The position numbers and the translations under genes were made by a program. Below, piece after piece: positions 52,561 through 64,000 of a DNA stretch of 64,000 nucleotides. Position 1 is the first letter of the stretch, and every line of letters starts with the position of its first letter. Source of the DNA: Garcia nutans (taxonomy: Eukaryota; Streptophyta; Magnoliopsida; Malpighiales; Euphorbiaceae); NCBI GenBank assembly GCA_947685225.1, contig CANTUV010000062.1:17752501-17816500 (forward strand), read 5' to 3'. Below the pieces are notes generated by a model, which ran no database searches, was not told the origin of the DNA, and saw only the letters and a program-made list of their open reading frames with translations.

Positions 52561-53373
52561 CTATTCATTACGTGAATACACCAAAATATCATCAATGAAA
52601 ACCACCACAAACTGATCCAGATAGGGCCTAAACACCCTATTCATCAAATCCATGAAAGCTGCAGGTGCATTCGTCAACCCAAAAGGCATTACTAAAAACT
52701 CATAATGCCCATACCTGGTGCGGAAAGCTGTCTTAGAAACATCTTCAGCTTTAACCCTTAACTGATGGTACCCTGATCTCAAATCAATCTTGGAAAACAC
52801 TGATGCTCCCTTCAATTGATAAAAGAGATCATCAATCCTAGGCAAAGGATATTTATTCTTGATAGTTACCTTGTTCAATTGCCTATAATCAATGCATAGT
52901 CTCATAGTACCATCCTTCTTCTTCACAAACAATACAGGAGCTCCCCACGGAGAAACACTGGGGAGAATAAACCTTTTATCCAACAACTCCTGTAACTGCA
53001 CCTTTAAATCTCTCAATTCAGCAGGTGCCATTCTATAAGGAGTGATAGAGATGGGAGTGGTACCAGGAAACAATTCGATACCAAACTCCACCTCTCTCTC
53101 AGGGGGTAACCCTGGCAACTCCTCAGGAAACACATCCGGAAAATCTGCAACTGTGGTTATATTATCAAGTTGAGAACCCCCTACTCTAGTATCCACAACA
53201 TGAGCAAGATAAGCTTCACACCCTTTTCTAACCAACTTTCGAGCTGTTACAGCTGATACAAACAAGGATGCAAGTTGTCTCTGCTCACTAGATACTATCA
53301 CACTCCTACCATCACTGGTTCTCAAAGTAACACACTTCTTTTGACAATCTACCACAGCTCCATGCTTAGACAA
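52561..53373 (-). pseudogene. Tekay-3 protease end and reverse transcriptase
   Basis: LSKHGAVVDCQKKCVTLRTS belongs to the protease end. Then RT: ELPGLPPEREVEFGIELFPG, CIDYRQLNKVTIKNKYPLPR, KIDLRSGYHQLRVKAEDVSK, VMPFGLTNAPAAFMDLMNRV and the catalytic VVFIDDILVYSRNE. Bounded by a TAG at 53376-53374 (TGG in Tekay-2) and the TAG at 52560-52558. Confidence 0.9.
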
Positions 53374-53688
53374 CTAATCCATGCCTAAGATCAAATCATA
53401 TTTTTTAAAAGGCATTACAATTAAATCTCCAGGAAACTCTTCACCTTGCACCACAACTGCACTATCACAGTGCACTTTACTAACAACTACACTATGTCCT
53501 AAAGGGTTTGTCACCAAGACATCAAATCCTAAGGATTCTGAATGCAATTCAGACACAGGCAATATGGATGCACTTATGTATGAATGAGTAGATCCTGGAT
53601 CAATCAAAGCAAGTACTGAAATGCCAAATAAAGAAAATGTACTAGCTATAACTGCTAAAGTATCTGGCTGCCTCTGCATCACATACAC
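53374..53688 (-). pseudogene. Tekay-3 protease
   Basis: Active site ALIDPGSTHSYIS (DPG, as in Tekay-2), then SVVVSKVHCDSAVVVQGEEF and KKYDLILGMD before a TAG. The beginning MYVMQRQPDTLAVIA is the gag/protease junction. Confidence 0.85.
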
Positions 53689-54871
53689 CCTCTGAGAAGA
53701 TCCGGCCTCCTCTGGCCTACTACCTCTGGATGATGATCCTCCTCTCTGACTATACCCAGATCAACCACCCCTACTGAAACCTCTGCCTCCTCGACCACCT
53801 CTGCTGACACTGGGTCGAGAGGCTGCAGACTCAACCTGTCTCTGCTCCGGCATCTCAGGACACTCCCTAATAAAATGATCTGGTGACCCACATTTATAAC
53901 ATACTCTGGATACACCAGTCCTCCAACAAGGACCTCCATGTGGCCTGCCACAGTGAACACACATAGGTAGAGTAGATCTTTGCATCACAGGAGTCGGGGC
54001 ACTAGCTACAGAGACTGTCGATCTCGGCCTTTGTCTCTGATACTGCACTGATATGCCTGGCTGCCTCAGACTCCTACTAATCCTCGGAGCAAAACTTCCT
54101 CTACCCCTCTTCACAGATGAAGACCCTGCCTCAAACTGGGGTCTCCTAACTCTAGTTTCCTCCTTAGTAGCAGCTGCGGCTATACTCTGGGCTCTCTCCA
54201 CACTCCTAGCTGCTGCAACAAGCTGAGAGAAATCCTGATATCTAGAACCAGCCACAATACACATGATAGAGGGCCTCAATCCCTCCTTAAATCTTCTGCA
54301 TCTATCTATTTCATCAGAGATAATTCCCCCAGCATAACGACTCAATCGGATGTACTCAATCTCATACTCTGTTACCGTCCGGTTGTCTTGCCTCAAATTT
54401 AGAAATTCCATCTTTTTTAGATCTTTATACTCCCTCGGAGTATATTTCTGCTCTAACTCCCTCAGAAAATCACTATAAGATAGTGTAGGTGGATCATCCA
54501 TAGCATGAGGAACAGTCTTCCACCAGTCATAGGCATCTTTCTGAAGGAGAGATCTGGCATAATCAAATTTCTCATCCGATGTGGCTTGCAGGATCAGTAG
54601 TGCCAAGAAAATCTTCAGCCCCATATTTTCTCAACTTGTCATAATGTCTTACTGGCACTTGAGGCTGTGGTGGTGGTGGTTGCACTAGACCTTGCCTAAA
54701 TAACTCCACCATATGCCTTATCCAACCTAGCGGAGCCTCATCTGCAGCTGATATCTCTGCCACAGACACAGGTGCCTCACTAACTCTCTCATCCCTAGCT
54801 CCCTCTCTACTCTCTCATGGAGCTATGCTTTCTGCACTACCCTCAACAAACTGTCGTGAATGAGATGCCAT
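53689..54871 (-). pseudogene. gag: Tekay-3 Gag
   Basis: ATG at 54871-54869 (MASHSRQ). A TGA near 54821 and a deletion with frameshift near 54592 break it: compared with Tekay-2, about 58 bp are missing between two TGCA occurrences. The capsid (FDYARSLLQKDAYDWWKTV, ELEQKYTPREYKDLKKMEFL) and knuckle (CYKCGSPDHFIREC) remain readable at 54624-53761. The last part is in another frame, with a stop at about 53761 (SRGG then TGA). Confidence 0.85.
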
Positions 54872-55020
54872 CTCTACCTATATCTGCAAGCACAGCAGAA
54901 TATTCCTTATTAAAGATCAAAAACTGCCATACCAAAACATGTATTTTACTCAAAACCGACTTTAAAAATCAAAATATTCTTTGTTCTTACAATTGACCTA
55001 GGTTGAGAATCTCAAACCTA

Positions 55021-55033
55021 GGCTCTAATACCA
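55021..55033 (-). other. Primer-binding site (tRNA-iMet, one change), Tekay-3
   Basis: Minus strand TGGTATTAGAGCC, one C-to-T change from TGGTATCAGAGCC, seven bases from the 5' LTR at 55041. Confidence 0.9.
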
Positions 55034-55040
55034 AAATAAA

Positions 55041-57535
55041 TGTAACACCCCTATACCCCGTATACGTACATAGCATGCTAATACAATCGTAATATACGTA
55101 TACTGAATATAGAAATGTCATGGTATTCTTAACAAATGTACTCATCCCTTTTTAAAAACATGAAACAAATTTAAAACATTTATAAGAAATTACAAAAGAC
55201 AAAAGATAAAATGTTTATTTAAAAACAGCGGAAACTGTAACAAATATTTACAAATTTATATACATTAAAATTCAAGTTTTACAAAACATAAACTATATAC
55301 ATGTTTGGCAGTAAGTCTTCGATCTTTAAGCTTCACTATCTCCACCTCAAGAACTAGCCTCTATCTGGCCTAGATGAACTCTCCGGTTCTTCCCTGTTTC
55401 CTGCGCGATAAATCATAATCGCGCTAAGCCAACAGCTTAGTGGTACAATTTACAATAACACTAAGTTTTGATGCAATACAATGCCAATATAATATGTTCA
55501 AACATTACATTCTATACATAAGAATATTACATATCAAAGTCATACATTGAATCTCATTAATCATTAGTTTCACCATTCATAAGTCACATTTAAACAAAGA
55601 CAAGCATGGGCCCAAAGACACTAATATGCCATTCAACTTTCAGAGTTAATGTTTTGGTTCAATTATCACATTTATCATTATCATTATCCCAACTAGGCTT
55701 CAAGGATTTAGGTTCAACCAAGCTTCAAGGGGAACAAAGCATGCTAAGTATCAACCCAACTTGGCTTCAAGAACCAAACCCAACCTAGCTTCAAGGGTTG
55801 TAACATCTCAATTAGGCTTCAAGGACTAGACCCAACCAAGCTTCAAGGGGAGTAAAACATGTTAAACTTCAATCCAACTTGGCTTCAAGGATCAAGCCCA
55901 ACCTAACTTCAAGAGATTGTTACTATTAGGCATGCCACCAACAACAAAACTCTGAAAATGAATAACATATTAGACACACAATTCATTTATTATTTCATTA
56001 TGAATTACATTCTCAATTCTCATCACCATCAAGGCAAACATGCCCCACTTATCTCAATTGAATCATCATAGCCAAGCACAATGGCTTCACATCTCATTTG
56101 ATTTATCATAGCCAATCACAATGGCTTCATATCACCTCAATACAATTCATCATACCATCATATCTTTCACATTTCATATTCCATATTTCATATAAACAAA
56201 CATGCCTTAATCATCTCATTATATTTCAACTCATTATTTAAATACTCAAAATCAATTTCATTGAACATCCAATAAGAATGATCATCATTGGTACATATAC
56301 ATAGCAATTTACATTATTCATTTGCATCATCAATGTTCACATTATATCAATCATAACATTATCAATAAGCATCAACAATACATTAGGTTTCTTAGTACAT
56401 TTGCAATCAAATGTATTTTAAATCTCAGCATCATATAAATGTATGCAATAATGTAGTTTGTACTTACCTTAAGCCAACACTTATACAACTCTATAAACTT
56501 CCTTCTTCCAAGAATTCTTCACTTCTCAATTTAGGGCAAATCACTTCCTTCCAAAACCTAATCCAAAATGATACAATACATGAATTCCAATACAATTTAT
56601 CACTTATTAACCTCATCTTAGATCTCTATAACACACATTACAACTCAACACCACATGATATAGCCCACGGCCGTGGCCACCCCAACCCCCACGGGCGTGG
56701 GGTAGAAAACAATTCTGCCCAAATTGTTCAACACCGCCACGGCCATGGCACCAAAGGGCCAAGGGTGTGGCATCCAGAATTCTACTTCCTTCGACCAAAT
56801 TCACATATTCTAGGCTTACAACTGCAACAAACACAAACAACATGAAGATCTATGAAAATAATCAATCAAACTCAAGTTAAACATCACTTACCCCTTCAAA
56901 ACCCTAAAACAAACTCAATTCAAACACTTCCAATATCAACACCAACTTAATTTCTTAACTTATAATTAATTCCAATACTTATAAACACACCACAAACAAA
57001 CCTAATCATACCATCAACAACAATACATCAACCTCAAACACAACTTCAAAAAGAACAAAAGAAATCAAGAGAGAAAACTTACCAAAATAAGGAAACTTCT
57101 TGGATTTCCACTTAATCACTTGAAAACTCCTTCAATTTGAGCTTTAACCACCAACTCACTCTTGCTCTCTCTCTTGTTTAGGATGGTCGGCCAACAATGG
57201 AGAAGGAAAGAAGAAGAAATGAAGAAAAGTCAACTTTCTCATCTCTTTAAACCTCCACCAAGCAATTTAAAAAGAGAATTACCTAAATACCCTTTTCTAT
57301 ATAATTAAACTCCTTTTTACTTAATATCCTTTTTAGTAATTTCATAAGTAACAAAATAAATATCTTCTTCCTTTGACCACTCATTTTGACTTGTATATAT
57401 GTTATATATATTCCCATATACACAATATATACACTTTCCTCTACATTTCTTTTCTCTTCCAAAATTAACACATACATTCAATTCCAATTAAAACAATAAT
57501 ATTAAAACTGCTAGGGTATACATTGGGATATTACA
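55041..57535 (-). repeat. Tekay-3 5' LTR (2495 bp)
   Basis: Partner of 47729-50223 with identical boundaries and length. The double stem-loop is at 55403-55440. The GC-rich palindromes (56670-56770) are slightly more decayed than in the other LTR. Confidence 0.95.
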
Positions 57536-58308
57536 GTTGCCCCCGGCGGGTATTCTCTTTCCTCCAAAAATTGCCTTATGGTATCATACCATGCATCATG
57601 GTCCGTATCAACTTCCATGATTGTCTCATATTCATAGTAAGGAGTTGATGAACTGGTCAAAATTAGAGGCTTAAGGAATAGGCTGGCAGGATTTTCCCAT
57701 ACTGAAGCCAATGTGGCTAGGGCATCAGCCATCTGTTTTTCTTCTCTTGACAGATGTATAAACCTACACTCCTTAAAATTCTTCTTCATCATGGTCAGGT
57801 AACGGTGGTATGGTTTTAATTTTTCCTCTTTCAACTCCCACTCTCCATTTACTTGGGATACTACTAGCAATGAATCGCCATAAACTTTCACCTTATCCAC
57901 CTTCATAATCATTAAGGTTTCCAAACCAAAAATACAAGTTTCGTACTCCACCATATTATTGGTTGCCCTAAATTTCAACTTTTTGTCTAAAGGGATGAGT
58001 CCCCCTTCGGGCGATTCTAGTATTACTCCCAAACCTGCTACTTTCCTGTTTGTTGCTCCATCAAAATACATTTTCCACGCTTGTACTTCAATTGCTTCTA
58101 AATGTTCATCTGGAAATTCCAAGATTACCTCTTCACTTTCTGGTAATGGTTGTTGAGCCAGGAATTCTGCCACCGCTCTACCCTTGATTGTTTTCTTGGT
58201 TACATACTCAATCTTCAATTCTTCTAATATTATCAACCATCAACCATATTTCCCAATTAAAGAGGGTGTCTCCCTTAAGTACTTCATTGGATCCAACCTG
58301 GAAATTGC
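57536..58308 (-). pseudogene. Element D archaeal-type RNase H
   Basis: The open block 58236-57536 reads EYVTKKTIKGRAVAEFLAQQ and IEVQAWKMYFDGATNRKVAG. GSPEGGLIP-type and ATNNMVEYETCIFGLETLMI follow, then VKVYGDSLLVVSQVNGEWEL with the D-E-D residues present, and LSREEKQMADALATLASVW. Upstream 58308-58237 contains a TGA and, just above it, a TAA where A has CGA and CAA. It runs into Tekay-3 at 57535; the frame resumes at 47728. Confidence 0.87.
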
Positions 58309-59361
58309 TTACACACTATACAATTGAAAGTAATGCCGAAACTTCTTAGAAGACCAAACCACGGCTATACATGTCTTTTCGATGATACTATACTTAATTT
58401 CATAAGGTAGGAGCTTTCTACTCAAATAGTAAACAGCATGCTCAATCCCCGACTCATCTGCTTGGGCTATCATGGCTCCTATCGACTCTTCTTGTACTGC
58501 TAAGTATAGTAATAGAGGTTTTCCAGGTTTATGTGTTTTCAAAACAGGTGGATTCAACAAATACTCTTTTATTCGGTCAAAGGCCTTTTGACATTCTTCG
58601 TTCCATACGACCGACTGATTCTTTCTAAGCAATTTGAAGATAGGCTCACAGATTGTTGTGAGCTTTGCTATAAATCTGCTAATGTACTGCAGTTTACCAA
58701 TGAATCCCCCAACTTCTGTCTCCATCTTTAGGGCTGGCATATCCCTGATTGCTTTGACTTTGTCAGGATCAATCTCAATACCATTCAAACCAATTACATG
58801 TCCCAATAATTTGCCTGAAGTAACACCGAATACACACTTCTTCGGGTTTAATCTCAGCTTATGCTTCAAAGCTCTATCGAAGAATAATTCTAAATTCTGG
58901 AAGTGCTGCTCCCTCATATCCGACTTCACCATCATATCATTAACATATACTTCAACTTCTTTGTGCATCATGTCATGAAATAGTGTGGTAGCCATGCTTT
59001 GGTAGGTTGCTCCAGCATTCTTTAAGCCGAAAGGCATCACCCTATAACAAAATATACCCCATGTAGTAGTGAAGGCAATTTTGGCTTTATCCTCTTGGGC
59101 CATTAACACCTGATTGTATCCGGAAAATCCATCTACAAATGAGTGTAGCACACTAGAGGCTGCACTATCAACGAGTACATCTATATGAGGTAAAGGAAAA
59201 TCATCCTTAGGGGAAGCCTTGTTTAGATCTCTATAGTTCACGCAAACCCTTATTCTTCCATCTTTCTTTGGCACAGGTATTATGTTGGCTAGCCAATCTG
59301 GGTATTCTATCACTTCAAGGAACCTCACTTGTATTTGCTTAGTGACCTCTTCTTTAACCAA
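58309..59361 (-). pseudogene. Element D reverse transcriptase and RNase H
   Basis: RVCVNYRDLNKASPKDDFPL, SGYNQVLMAQEDKAKIAFTT and YRVMPFGLKNAGATYQSMAT are present. The catalytic box reads VEVYVNDMMVKS: the first Asp of YVDD is Asn. The usual VDYRDLN is VNYRDLN. Thumb (LRLNPKKCVFGVTSGKLLGH) and first RNase H (LLLYLAVQEESIGAMIAQ, YSIIEKTCIAVVW) follow. Upstream is a TGA at about 59382 where A has CGA. Confidence 0.88.
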
Positions 59362-59382
59362 CTCAGCCCACTCAGGTATTAA

Positions 59383-60300
59383 TCACCTAAGCTTTTGTTT
59401 GACAGGCTTAATGTGAGTGTAAGTAGGAATATGATGCTCGGCTATGTCTCGATCTATCCCCGGCATATCTTCGTAAGACCAAGCAAACACTTCTTCATAT
59501 TTTTTAAATATATTTTTAAATCTCTCTCTATCATCAGGAGTAAGGTTGGATGCTATGCTAATGTTTTTAGGATTTTCAGTTGTTCCCAAATTTAATTATT
59601 GTGTATTAACAGAATTAATATTAAAGATGCTCATGTAACTACTATTTGAATGTATGCAACCATCAAGAGAAACATCACACAAGTAAGCAAAATCAGACTT
59701 TATTGCATTCATTTTGGAAAAGAAAACATCATCATCCTCATACAAAGCAGACAAATTAAAATCAAAATAAAAATCATTGTTCTCAGAATCATAAAGCAGG
59801 ATGTCTTCAAACTTTTCTTCAACCAGGGCAGCAATCTCTTCTGGAGTCTTCTCGGCTTTCAGGATAGCTTTATTCTTCTCTTTTGGATTGGATTCTTTGT
59901 TAGTTGACAAGGTGAGCTCTTTCTTCACTTGCTCCACTAGCTCAGCAACATCTGCAAAAATTTCAAAATCGGGAATTAACTTACCCATGAACATGATCGG
60001 CTCGGGCTTTCCTTGGAGTGGTCCCATATCTGGAGCTTTGACAAAGATCTCTTCCAGTGGTGGGAAGCTCATCTTCTCACTCTTCTTTGGCTGGACATCA
60101 TTGGCTTCATCATATCCCAACCCCTTCTTGGAAGCTTGAGTTCTAAAATCTGGCAACTTTGTTAAACCGGCCTTACCCTTTCCAAGACCAGCTCTGAGAA
60201 GGTAGTTCATGTTCTTCATCATATTCAAGACTTTGGAGTCCACTACTTCATCATCAAAAATTGCAACCACTTGAAAACCATTAAGAGGCCTCTCAACCAT
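59383..60300 (-). pseudogene. Element D protease-RT spacer with G-patch-like motif
   Basis: ERPLNGFQVVAIFDDEVV, then NYLLRAGLGKGKAGLTKLPD ... KKGLGYDEA, a glycine pattern like the G-patch-type segment seen between protease and RT in Tat elements. An acidic linker follows (EEIAALVEEKFEDILLYDSE) and NISIASNLTPDDRERFKNIF just before RT. A TAA near 59596 interrupts it. The part after MNAIKSDF is where element A begins. Confidence 0.65.
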
Positions 60301-61155
60301 TAGGGCGTTAACAATCTCATTATCTTAAGCTTCAATGACCACTGTTTCATTTCCATTGGGGAATTTGATCTTTTGATGAAGAGTGGAAGGAACTCCACTA
60401 AGAGGGTGAAACCATGGTCGCCCCAAGAACAAGGCGAAGGTAACTGGTATATCTAAAACAACAAACTCAACAATAGATTCAATTGGACCAACCTTGACAA
60501 CTGCTTTGAAAGTCCCTTCGGCATGCCTCTTAGTGTTGTCATAAGCATGAATTGTCACCTCGGTTGGGTTTAGATCTCTTATTGACATGGCTAGCTTTGG
60601 CAGTATCTTAAGTGGACAAACATTTATGGTGAACCCATCATCGACCATTACACATGGAGTCCTCTTCCCCTTGACTTCTATTTTGATAAAGAGAGGGCGA
60701 ATGTGGTCTCTCCCCTCCTCCGGTAAGTCCTCATCTGAAAAAGAAACTACTCCCATACTAACTTCACTCTTTTCTTGGATCTCCTCACATTTCATTACTT
60801 CCCCAATTTTTATGAAGTTGATCAACTCCTCCGGTGTTGTGGAGGTAGAAATCAGCATGCTAGCTAAGGCTTTGGCCATGGTTTCTCGGTGCCTTTTATA
60901 AGTAACTAATAAGTCCCAAATGCTAACACTTGCTTGGGTTCTTTTCAATTGCTTAAGCACAGCATCATCTTCTTCTATTTCAACTTCCTTCCCCTTATTA
61001 GTTTCCATCTCCTTTGGTGGTGGCCTTGTGTAAGGCTTACTGGATCTAGTATTCATCACCTCATCTTCTTCGGGCTCGGACCAAGTCCACTCCTCCTTCT
61101 TGGATACAATATCATCATCACTGTCACTTGAATCCCAAAACCCATTGACAAACAC
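60301..61155 (-). pseudogene. Element D protease
   Basis: An acidic linker (DSSDSDDDIVSKKEEWTWSE) leads to the retropepsin-like fold: PLFIKIEVKGKRTPCVMVDD, with active-site region VDDGFTINVCPL in place of the usual D-(S/T/N)-G, and VVLDIPVTFALFLGRPWFHP. The frame overlaps the end of gag by 32 nt in a different phase, so there is a frameshift at about 61124-61155. It ends VVIEA with TAA at about 60325. Confidence 0.78.
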
Positions 61156-62720
61156 AAATTGCTACTTCTTCACCCATCATAGCTTGTTCAAGTGCCTCTT
61201 CTTCTTTGGTTGCTTCTCCACCCACATCTTGAAAGGAAGACATGACAAAATCCTCATGCAAACCTCCTCCAATCATGAAGGTTGCTGGTGGTGGTACTCT
61301 ATTGAATTTTGGCAATGGGTTATCTTTAGTGTTTGGCTTATTGGGCTTAGGTAACTTCCCATTATCAATTAGGTTTTGGATCTCATGTCTTAACCTCACA
61401 CATCTATCCATATCATGTCCTTGCATTTGGTGAAATTGACAAAAAGCTTCGGTGTCAAAGTTAGGTGGGAGAGGGTTAGGCAAAGGACGAGGATTTAAGG
61501 GTTGTAGTAATCCTTTTCTTTGAAGCATATTGAGAACCCAAGACATTGGCTTTCCCAATTCCAAAAATTGTCTCCTTGTCCCTTGGTTAGTAGCATTAAC
61601 ACCGATGGCCTTTTGCATGCTCTGGCTACCAGGTTGATAGCTCCCTTTCTCGTTCCTTTTTGTTGTAAAGTGGCTCTTCTCCCTTTCCCATTCTTTAATT
61701 TGCAAACCAGCTTGGAGAAGGTCTTTGAAATCACGAATGAGTGTATGAGACATCCTCTCATGAAGACTAGGCAACACCCCTGTCATAATCATCCTTATTT
61801 GATCGGATTCATCGGGCCTCTTCTTGAGTGCCTTGTTTCTCCACCTTTTCAAATAGTCCACAAAATTCTCATTCGGCCTTTGCCTAATGGACTCCACTTC
61901 CATCAAGGTAACTTCTAACTCAACATTATACCCATGTTGTTGGATGAAGGCTTTGTAAAGTAGATCCCAACTCTTTTGTGTTCCATCATCTAAGGTATTG
62001 AACCAATTTTGGACAACAGGGTCCAATGAGAGCATAAAGTACCTTAGGGTTTGAGCCTTAGTAGCTTGGGCAGATTGCATGGCAGTGATATACTGCTTCA
62101 CATGAAGATGGCAATTTTCGGTGCCATTGTACTTAGCAAAGGAAGGCATCTTGAACTTATAAGGGACCTCATCATCTTGTTCAAATAGTTTGTCAATCTC
62201 AGACTTCTCTTCGGTTTTCAGCTTCTTCTCAAATTTCTTTTTTAAATCAGCAATCATTTTTTCAACATCAGATGTCTCGGTCTTTTCAATAGTTGCCTTC
62301 TCAATGACCTTTGGTTCTTTCTTCTTTTCTTGAACCTCTTAGTAGTATTGAGCCCAATCATCATCATCATCAATGATCACCTTTTCATCATCAAAAACCA
62401 CTTCACTAACTTTGGTCTTCCCTTTGTCCTTTGGTTTCTTAGTGCTAGCAGATGCCTCGGCATGGTTTTCAAAGATTGCAGTCAATTGGTTCTTTATGGT
62501 CTCAGCTAGGGCCTCTTTGATTTCTTCCATCTTGGCATTGAGGGCCTCACCCACCATCCTTTGAATTTGTTCGGGCTCCATCGGTTTAGGTGAACAAGTG
62601 ATTGAGTCGTTGCTAGATACTTCATCTCCAGCGTAGGTTGAATTGTTGTAAGCTTTTGAACTATCATAATCCAGGGCTGTGAGCCAGAGAGGATAAATGA
62701 TATTAGATGCAAATGTATGC
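61124..62720 (-). pseudogene. gag: Element D Gag
   Basis: The N-terminal part is 62700-62339 (MEPEQIQRMVGEALNAKMEE, a Lys-rich stretch and an acidic DDDDDW), ended by a TAA at 62341-62339. The frame continues at 62257-61124 with a coiled-coil-like KMIADLKKKFEKKLKTEEKS. The Ty3 gag core follows (NCHLHVKQYITAMQ, LRYFMLSLDPVVQNWFNTLD, IRQRPNENFVDYLKRWRNKA) and CQFHQMQGHDMDRCVRLRHE, a Cys/His box with the LxxxIxxLI tail characteristic of Tat gag. Confidence 0.82.
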
Positions 62721-63755
62721 ACGTATGCATGTATGCACAAACAATCAACAAATAAGGATAAATAGGACGTTCCTTCCAACCTTATAACATCAACACACGA
62801 ATGGCGAGTCTCTTTTCCTAGGTATATGGTTAACAAAATACCAACATGGGGTATCTTGCTTTTGAATAATTCCCTCGGACGTTTCAACCAATACTTATAT
62901 TTTCAAAAATGGGAATCAATCCATGATAATTCCTATTAATTATTTTTTAATCCATTCAACGAACTATAATAGCTTTTATGCTATATTGGATTAAAACTAA
63001 ATTAAGAGGTTTATTATAGATAGATTTCTCACTTGAAAAAGTAACTAATGATTCATGCCAAAAACAAGCCCATGGTTAATTTGTTCTTAGTGTAAACTAG
63101 GCCCACAATTGATTTTTGGTATTTCATAATTGACCTAAATATTTTTGCAAGCTCTTTGAAAAAAATGTATGGGTGAAAATAGTTTTGTTTCTAAGCCCAT
63201 TGTAAAAGATTTTAGAAAATTGGATTTTGGGCTTAGTATTTGGGCCATGGGCCAAAAAAAATTTTTTGACTTGTTTTTAGAAAAAAGCTTATGTCCAAAG
63301 ACCATCTTGAAAAATTTTGAAAATATTTTGGTCTTTTGGATTTTAAAGAAAAATTTATTTTGAGCTTACAATATACTTAGGTCATATTAGAAAAAGAACA
63401 AACCAAATAGGCCATGATTTAGACTAAGATAAACTAAACTAACCATAGTCAAACAACATGCATTTGGGGTAAAACCTAAGGAAAGTAACTAGGCCAATTA
63501 CATGAGCTTTAGTCTTTGGGTTAAAAGGCTTAGGTTTCCATAGCAAGTATATACCAAATGGTACGAGGCTATGAGTGGTTATGCCATGCTTCTCCATACC
63601 TTGAGTGAAAGTATGGTATCCCTTACATAACATAACACGGGTAACACGGGCATCCTAACTCACGCACACGATGCAATCTAAGATGATGCAATGGATAATA
63701 TCATTATAAGAAAGAATAGTATAATATAAAGACCAACGGAATCAACTTCTCTTTT
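62721..63755 (-). other. Element D 5' leader
   Basis: Non-coding region between PBS and gag. In element sense, TATCCTCTCTGGCTCACAG followed by CCTGGATTATGATAGTTC (about 62690-62655) looks like a pyrimidine-containing splice acceptor before the first gag exon. No clear donor was pinned down. The remainder is AT-rich, with A/T runs near 63250-63360; short open frames have no homology. Confidence 0.45.
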
Positions 63756-63773
63756 CCCTAGTGGAGTTGCCAC
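63756..63773 (-). other. Primer-binding site of element D (tRNA-Arg-like)
   Basis: Minus strand GTGGCAACTCCACTAGGG directly follows the LTR end ...GCTCACA. It closely resembles TGGCGACTCC(A/G)CTGGGGA, the tRNA-Arg-type site associated with Ogre/Tat elements, with a G-to-A and a G-to-A change. Confidence 0.68.
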
Positions 63774-64000
63774 TGTGAGCGAGGATTTTCGCCCCCACTC
63801 CCGGTGGAATGGTTCTTGCGACTTCGGCACTGTTTAGGCTCGGGGCCTTAGAGAACACGGACCTAAGTCTGGAGAAAATGGAGTCGCCACCTGGACGGGT
63901 AGGGAAAAAGAAAGGGGTGGATGACTCGATTTCTAAGGAATCCCCAACCCCCTAATGGGTTCAAAAAGTTGGGTACGTGCGGGGAAGGTAAGAAATGGCC
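63774..64000 (-). repeat. LTR-C, inner end of element D 5' LTR (continues beyond window)
   Basis: TGTGAGCGAGGATTTTCGCC... aligns with 41219 onward with about 25 differences in 228 positions by eye. It includes TGGAGTCGCCAC (63879-63890) and CGATTTCTAAGGAATCC (about 63929). The rest of the LTR and the outer target duplication are outside the window. Confidence 0.9.

Larger units (their letters stand above)
47729..57535 (-). mobile_element. Tekay-3: Tekay/Del chromovirus inside element D integrase
   Basis: 9.8 kb. Two 2495-bp LTRs, PBS, polypurine tract, gag-PR-RT-RH-INT-chromodomain on the minus strand. Target duplication GTTAC (47724-47728) and GTTGC (57536-57540), one mismatch; element A carries the unoccupied sequence (GCAAC in sense at about 32258). 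The LTRs are the same length and differ at only a small percentage of positions, so insertion is comparatively recent. Stops break the polyprotein. Confidence 0.95.
41219..64000 (-). mobile_element. Element D: Tat/Ogre-lineage Ty3 element, convergent with A, split by Tekay-3
   Basis: Minus-strand order: inner end of the 5' LTR (64000-63774, continuing outside), PBS (63773-63756), leader, gag, protease, spacer with G-patch-like motif, RT, RNase H, archaeal RNase H (to 57536), [Tekay-3], integrase (47728-46535), antisense PMD-type exons, hairpin and minisatellite repeats, polypurine tract, 3' LTR (43416-41219). The two LTR ends differ at roughly 10% of the 228 comparable positions by eye, so it is older than Tekay-3. 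Confidence 0.9.

Noticed and set aside
63169..63633. Short frames in the element D leader
   Set aside because: No homology, AT-rich composition and position between PBS and gag; upstream ORFs are possible but not supported.

Overview
The window is plant nuclear DNA, most likely from a eudicot, made almost entirely of nested LTR retrotransposons. I found no credible host gene, tRNA, rRNA or CRISPR. The plant call rests on Tekay/Del-type chromoviruses with a C-terminal chromodomain and a tRNA-iMet primer site (TGGTATCAGAGCC), Tat/Ogre-type Ty3 elements with a second, archaeal-type RNase H, an Athila-like gag, a SIRE-type Ty1/copia remnant, and plant mobile domain (PMD) sequences. The species cannot be named from the sequence alone.

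Layout. (1) 1-745 is the end of a Tat-type LTR (called LTR-C here) that cuts into a decayed SIRE-like copia element (746-3625 and 10353-11370: RNase H, extra ORF, polypurine tract, LTR). That copia element received a solo LTR of a second family (LTR-B, 3626-10352, TSD ATAAT), which in turn received a deleted Tekay element (Tekay-1, 5596-10210) that keeps an open gag frame. (2) 11675-13339 is another LTR-C fragment. (3) 13340-30082 is a minus-strand, pol-less, Athila-like element with LTR-B termini. Its gag holds a solo LTR-B (16327-18383, TSD GGCAT) and its leader holds a complete but decayed Tekay element (Tekay-2, 19031-29379, TSD ACTTA). Its 3' LTR is a near-perfect foldback (13340-14052). 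(4) 30083-39095 is a 5'-truncated Tat element on the plus strand (element A). (5) 39096-41218 is a fragment of an intron-bearing PMD gene (fragment E). (6) 41219 to beyond 64000 is a minus-strand Tat element (element D) in convergent orientation to A. Its integrase is split by a third Tekay-type element (Tekay-3, 47729-57535, TSD GTTGC/GTTAC). D's primer site and the inner end of its 5' LTR lie at 63756-64000.

How the parts relate. Each autonomous family encodes gag, protease, reverse transcriptase, RNase H and integrase, but every polyprotein here carries stops or frameshifts, many explicable as C-to-T decay at CG/CHG sites. The most interesting signals are not the polyproteins. Between pol and the 3' LTR, the Tat elements carry an antisense gene related to plant PMD proteins, with introns retained across copies. 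A hairpin-rich cassette (arms GACACGGCC...GGCCGTGTC) with recognisable LTR-B flanks occurs in three unrelated element families. A pair of adjacent stem-loops is conserved in the LTRs of all three Tekay subfamilies. The LTR-B foldback and the convergent A/D copies are both potential sources of double-stranded RNA.
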